Of a DNA stretch of 64,000 bases, positions 62,106 through 64,000 are shown one piece after another. Made by a program: the position numbers and the translations under genes. The stretch is taken from positions 4,898,001 through 4,962,000 of the forward strand of contig NZ_AP027291.1 in NCBI RefSeq assembly GCF_030295745.1, written 5' to 3'. A model generated the notes under the pieces. The model did no database searches, was not told the DNA's origin, and saw only the letters and a program-made list of their open reading frames with translations. The DNA comes from Mycolicibacterium sp. TUM20985. Its GTDB lineage: Bacteria > Actinomycetota > Actinomycetes > Mycobacteriales > Mycobacteriaceae. Numbering within the stretch: the first letter of the stretch is position 1; every line of letters starts with the position of its first letter.

Positions 62106-63710
62106 ATGGCAGCGGTGACCACACCGACGGGACCGATCTCGACGTGGGCACCGCTGCGGTCGCCGGTCTACCGGGCACTGTGGATCGCCCAGCTGGTCTC
62201 CAATCTGGGCACCTGGATGCAGACCGTCGGCGCGCAGTGGATGCTCGTCGGGGATCCGCGCGCGGCGGTTCTGGTCCCGCTGGTGCAGACCGCGACGACG
62301 CTGCCGGTGGTGCTGCTGGCGTTGCCGTCGGGTGTTCTCGCCGATCTGGTCGACCGGCGCCGGCTACTCATCGCGACGCAGGGGGCCATGGCGGCGGGTG
62401 TCGGCCTGCTCGCGACGCTGACCGGGTTTGGCTTGACCACCCCGGCGGTGCTGCTGATGCTGTTGTTCGTCATCGGCTGCGGGCAGGCGCTCACGGCGCC
62501 GGCATGGCAGGCGATCCAGCCCGATCTCGTTCCCTCCGAACAGATTCCGGCTGCGGCGGCGTTGGGCAGCATGAGCTTGAACGGTGCCAGGGCGATCGGC
62601 CCGGCGATCGCCGGTGTGCTGGTCTCGCTGTCCGGCCCGACGCTGGTCTTCGCGCTCAACGCGGTGTCGTTCATCGGGATCGTGTTCGTCCTCGTCTGGT
62701 GGCGTCGGCCTCCTGTGGTCAGCGGTTACCCACCCGAGCGGGCTCTGGCGGCGCTCGGCGCGGGCGGACGCTTCATCCGCAGCTCACCGATCGTGCGGCG
62801 GATCCTGCTGCGGGCGGCGCTGTTCATTGGTCCGGCGAGCGCGCTGTGGGGACTGCTGCCGGTGATCGCGGCGAACCAACTCGGGTTGTCCTCCTCGGGC
62901 TACGGGCTACTCCTCGGCGCGCTCGGTGCGGGCGCGGTGCTCGGCGCATTCCTGCTGTCGCGATTGCGGGCGCGGTTCGGCCAGAACGTCCTGCTGACGG
63001 TCGGCGCGGCGGGGTTCGCGGTGGCCACCGTGGTGCTGGCGCTGGTGCCCGTCTTCGCTGCGGTGATGGCCGCCTTGATCGTCGGCGGCGCGTCGTGGCT
63101 GCTGTCGCTGTCGACGCTCAACGCCTCCATGCAATTGAGCCTGCCGGCGTGGGTGCGCGCCCGCGGGCTGTCGGTGTATCAGCTGATCTTCATGGGCGGG
63201 CAAGCATTTGGGTCGGTGCTGTGGGGCGTGCTCGCCGCGGCGACGACCAGTGCCACCAGCCTGCTGGTCAGCGCGGGCCTGTTGGTGGTGTGCGGACTGT
63301 CGTCGATGTGGTGGCCGCTGCACGCGAACACGAGCCAGCTCGACCTGACGCTGTCCTCGCACTGGCCCGAGCCGACGCTGATCTTCGAGCCCGAACCGTT
63401 GGACGGCCCGGTGCTGGTGCTGACCTCCTACCGCGTCGCATCGTCGGACGAAGAACCCTTCCTGGCGGCGATGGCGGTACTGGGCCGGTCCCGGCAGCGC
63501 ACCGGCGCCTCGCAGTGGCGGCTGTTCCGCAGCGTCGAACACGAGTCGACGTTCGTTGAGACGTTCATCGTGCGGTCCTGGGGCGAGCACATGTTGCAGC
63601 ACTACACCCGGCTCACCGGTCAGGACCGACTGATCGAGGAGGCCGTCGAGCGCTACACCGACGGCGTTGCGGTCTCCGAACACTATCTGGCGGTCCGGGA
63701 TTCGCGGTGA
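62106..63710 (+). CDS. MFS exporter (MFS_3/EntS-like) with soluble C-terminal domain
   Basis: The 534-residue protein begins MAAVTTPTGPISTWAPLRSP and has about twelve membrane helices up to residue ~410 (ALWIAQLVSNLGTWMQTVGA, LIVGGASWLLSLSTLNASM). The loop motif GVLADLVDRRRLLIATQ is typical of the MFS_3 branch. The last ~110 residues form a soluble domain (VLTSYRVASSDEEPFLAAM, WRLFRSVEHESTFVETFIV) resembling a monooxygenase-like ferredoxin fold common in this branch. The ATG at 62106 has GGGAG upstream. Export of a small molecule or siderophore is likely; the substrate is unknown. Confidence 0.87.
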   Translation: MAAVTTPTGPISTWAPLRSPVYRALWIAQLVSNLGTWMQTVGAQWMLVGDPRAAVLVPLVQTATTLPVVLLALPSGVLADLVDRRRLLIATQGAMAAGVGLLATLTGFGLTTPAVLLMLLFVIGCGQALTAPAWQAIQPDLVPSEQIPAAAALGSMSLNGARAIGPAIAGVLVSLSGPTLVFALNAVSFIGIVFVLVWWRRPPVVSGYPPERALAALGAGGRFIRSSPIVRRILLRAALFIGPASALWGLLPVIAANQLGLSSSGYGLLLGALGAGAVLGAFLLSRLRARFGQNVLLTVGAAGFAVATVVLALVPVFAAVMAALIVGGASWLLSLSTLNASMQLSLPAWVRARGLSVYQLIFMGGQAFGSVLWGVLAAATTSATSLLVSAGLLVVCGLSSMWWPLHANTSQLDLTLSSHWPEPTLIFEPEPLDGPVLVLTSYRVASSDEEPFLAAMAVLGRSRQRTGASQWRLFRSVEHESTFVETFIVRSWGEHMLQHYTRLTGQDRLIEEAVERYTDGVAVSEHYLAVRDSR

Positions 63711-63738
63711 ACATCGCGATCGAGCCCCCACCTCCCCG

Positions 63739-63795
63739 CGAGCAGACGCAAAGGGCCCTGACACCCGCCGGTTCAGGGCCCTTTGCGTCTGCTCG
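63739..63795. repeat. REP-like palindrome, copy 2 (probable terminator)
   Basis: A perfect 23-bp palindrome (arm starting CGAGCAGACGCAAAGGGCCC) with an 11-base loop lies 28 bases after the MFS stop. It shares its arm core with the palindrome at 41732-41794. Confidence 0.8.
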
Positions 63796-63851
63796 TGACG
63801 GCCTCGTCAATTCCCGAACCTCGCGATCCGTCGGTGCCTATGCTCCGCGAC

Positions 63852-64000
63852 ATGCCCGACTACGTGCCGTCCCTGCCACCGACGATTGACGGCATCCCGT
63901 CGGCGGACGGTCCGCTGCCCACGGACGCAGACCTCGTGGGCCGGCCCTACGCGCTGCCCATCGACATCCTCGCCGAGCGGCACGGCCCAATCTTCTATGC
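63852..64000 (+). CDS. Probable cytochrome P450, N-terminal fragment
   Basis: The gene begins at an ATG and is cut by the window edge after ~49 codons: MPDYVPSLPPTIDGIPSADG and later LPIDILAERHGPIFYA. The final phrase resembles the start of the P450 beta-1 region (a GPIF-type motif after helix A). Too little is visible to be sure; no heme motif can be seen. Confidence 0.45.
   Translation, partial: MPDYVPSLPPTIDGIPSADGPLPTDADLVGRPYALPIDILAERHGPIFY

Overview
The window looks like chromosome from a Mycolicibacterium/Mycobacterium-type actinomycete. The evidence is the hadA-hadB-hadC mycolate dehydratases beside rpmG and secE-nusG-rplK-rplA, two mycolic acid cyclopropane-synthase-type methyltransferases, an antigen 85-type esterase, an L,D-transpeptidase, a recC-recB-recD operon, an Arr rifamycin ADP-ribosyltransferase, and generally high G+C coding sequence.

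Layout. (1) 1-17.3 kb is an accessory glycan region, visibly richer in A/T in places: three glycosyltransferases, a SAM methyltransferase, an acyltransferase-SGNH protein with a broken paralogue beside it, a Gfo/Idh/MocA oxidoreductase with an aldo/keto-reductase-like protein, a frameshifted Tat-exported beta-helix protein, a low-molecular-weight tyrosine phosphatase, and gmd-fcl for GDP-L-fucose. It contains IS630-like and IS3-like remnants. Direct repeats flank gmd-fcl, each carrying a small Cys protein and a VanX-like dipeptidase; the left copy is decayed. (2) 18.4-26.1 kb is a conserved core: rplA, rplK, nusG, secE, tRNA-Trp, hadC, hadB, hadA, rpmG, tRNA-Met, tRNA-Thr (all minus strand), then a metallo-beta-lactamase-fold hydrolase and a DUF2510 membrane protein. 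(3) 26.4-41.0 kb is a second polysaccharide locus: Glf-like FAD enzyme, atypical cis-prenyltransferase, WcaJ-type sugar-phosphate transferase, GAF protein, two GT4 enzymes, Tat-exported beta-helix protein, Wzy, Wzx, a Wzz/Wzc-like protein with a degenerate P-loop, and a BcsB-like protein. (4) 41-51.6 kb: crotonase, a zinc-hook-like protein, an HD hydrolase, and recC-recB-recD. (5) 51.7-55.8 kb: arr, two small membrane or secreted proteins, vsr, and two tandem DNA C5-cytosine methyltransferases. (6) 55.8-64 kb: L,D-transpeptidase, antigen 85-type protein, NYN-LOTUS protein, two mycolate methyltransferases, a DHFR-like reductase, an MFS exporter, and the start of a probable cytochrome P450.

The most striking unit is region 3. 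It has the parts of a Wzx/Wzy-dependent exopolysaccharide pathway: initiating transferase, glycosyltransferases, flippase, polymerase, chain-length protein, a periplasmic BcsB-like protein, a possible tailoring glycanase, and possibly its own prenyl carrier enzyme. It lies between genes (glyoxalase II-like/DUF2510 on one side, echA3-recCBD on the other) that are near-adjacent in M. tuberculosis, so it looks like an island in otherwise conserved gene order. Region 1 may supply sugars and decorations to this or another cell-envelope glycan; that link is inference.
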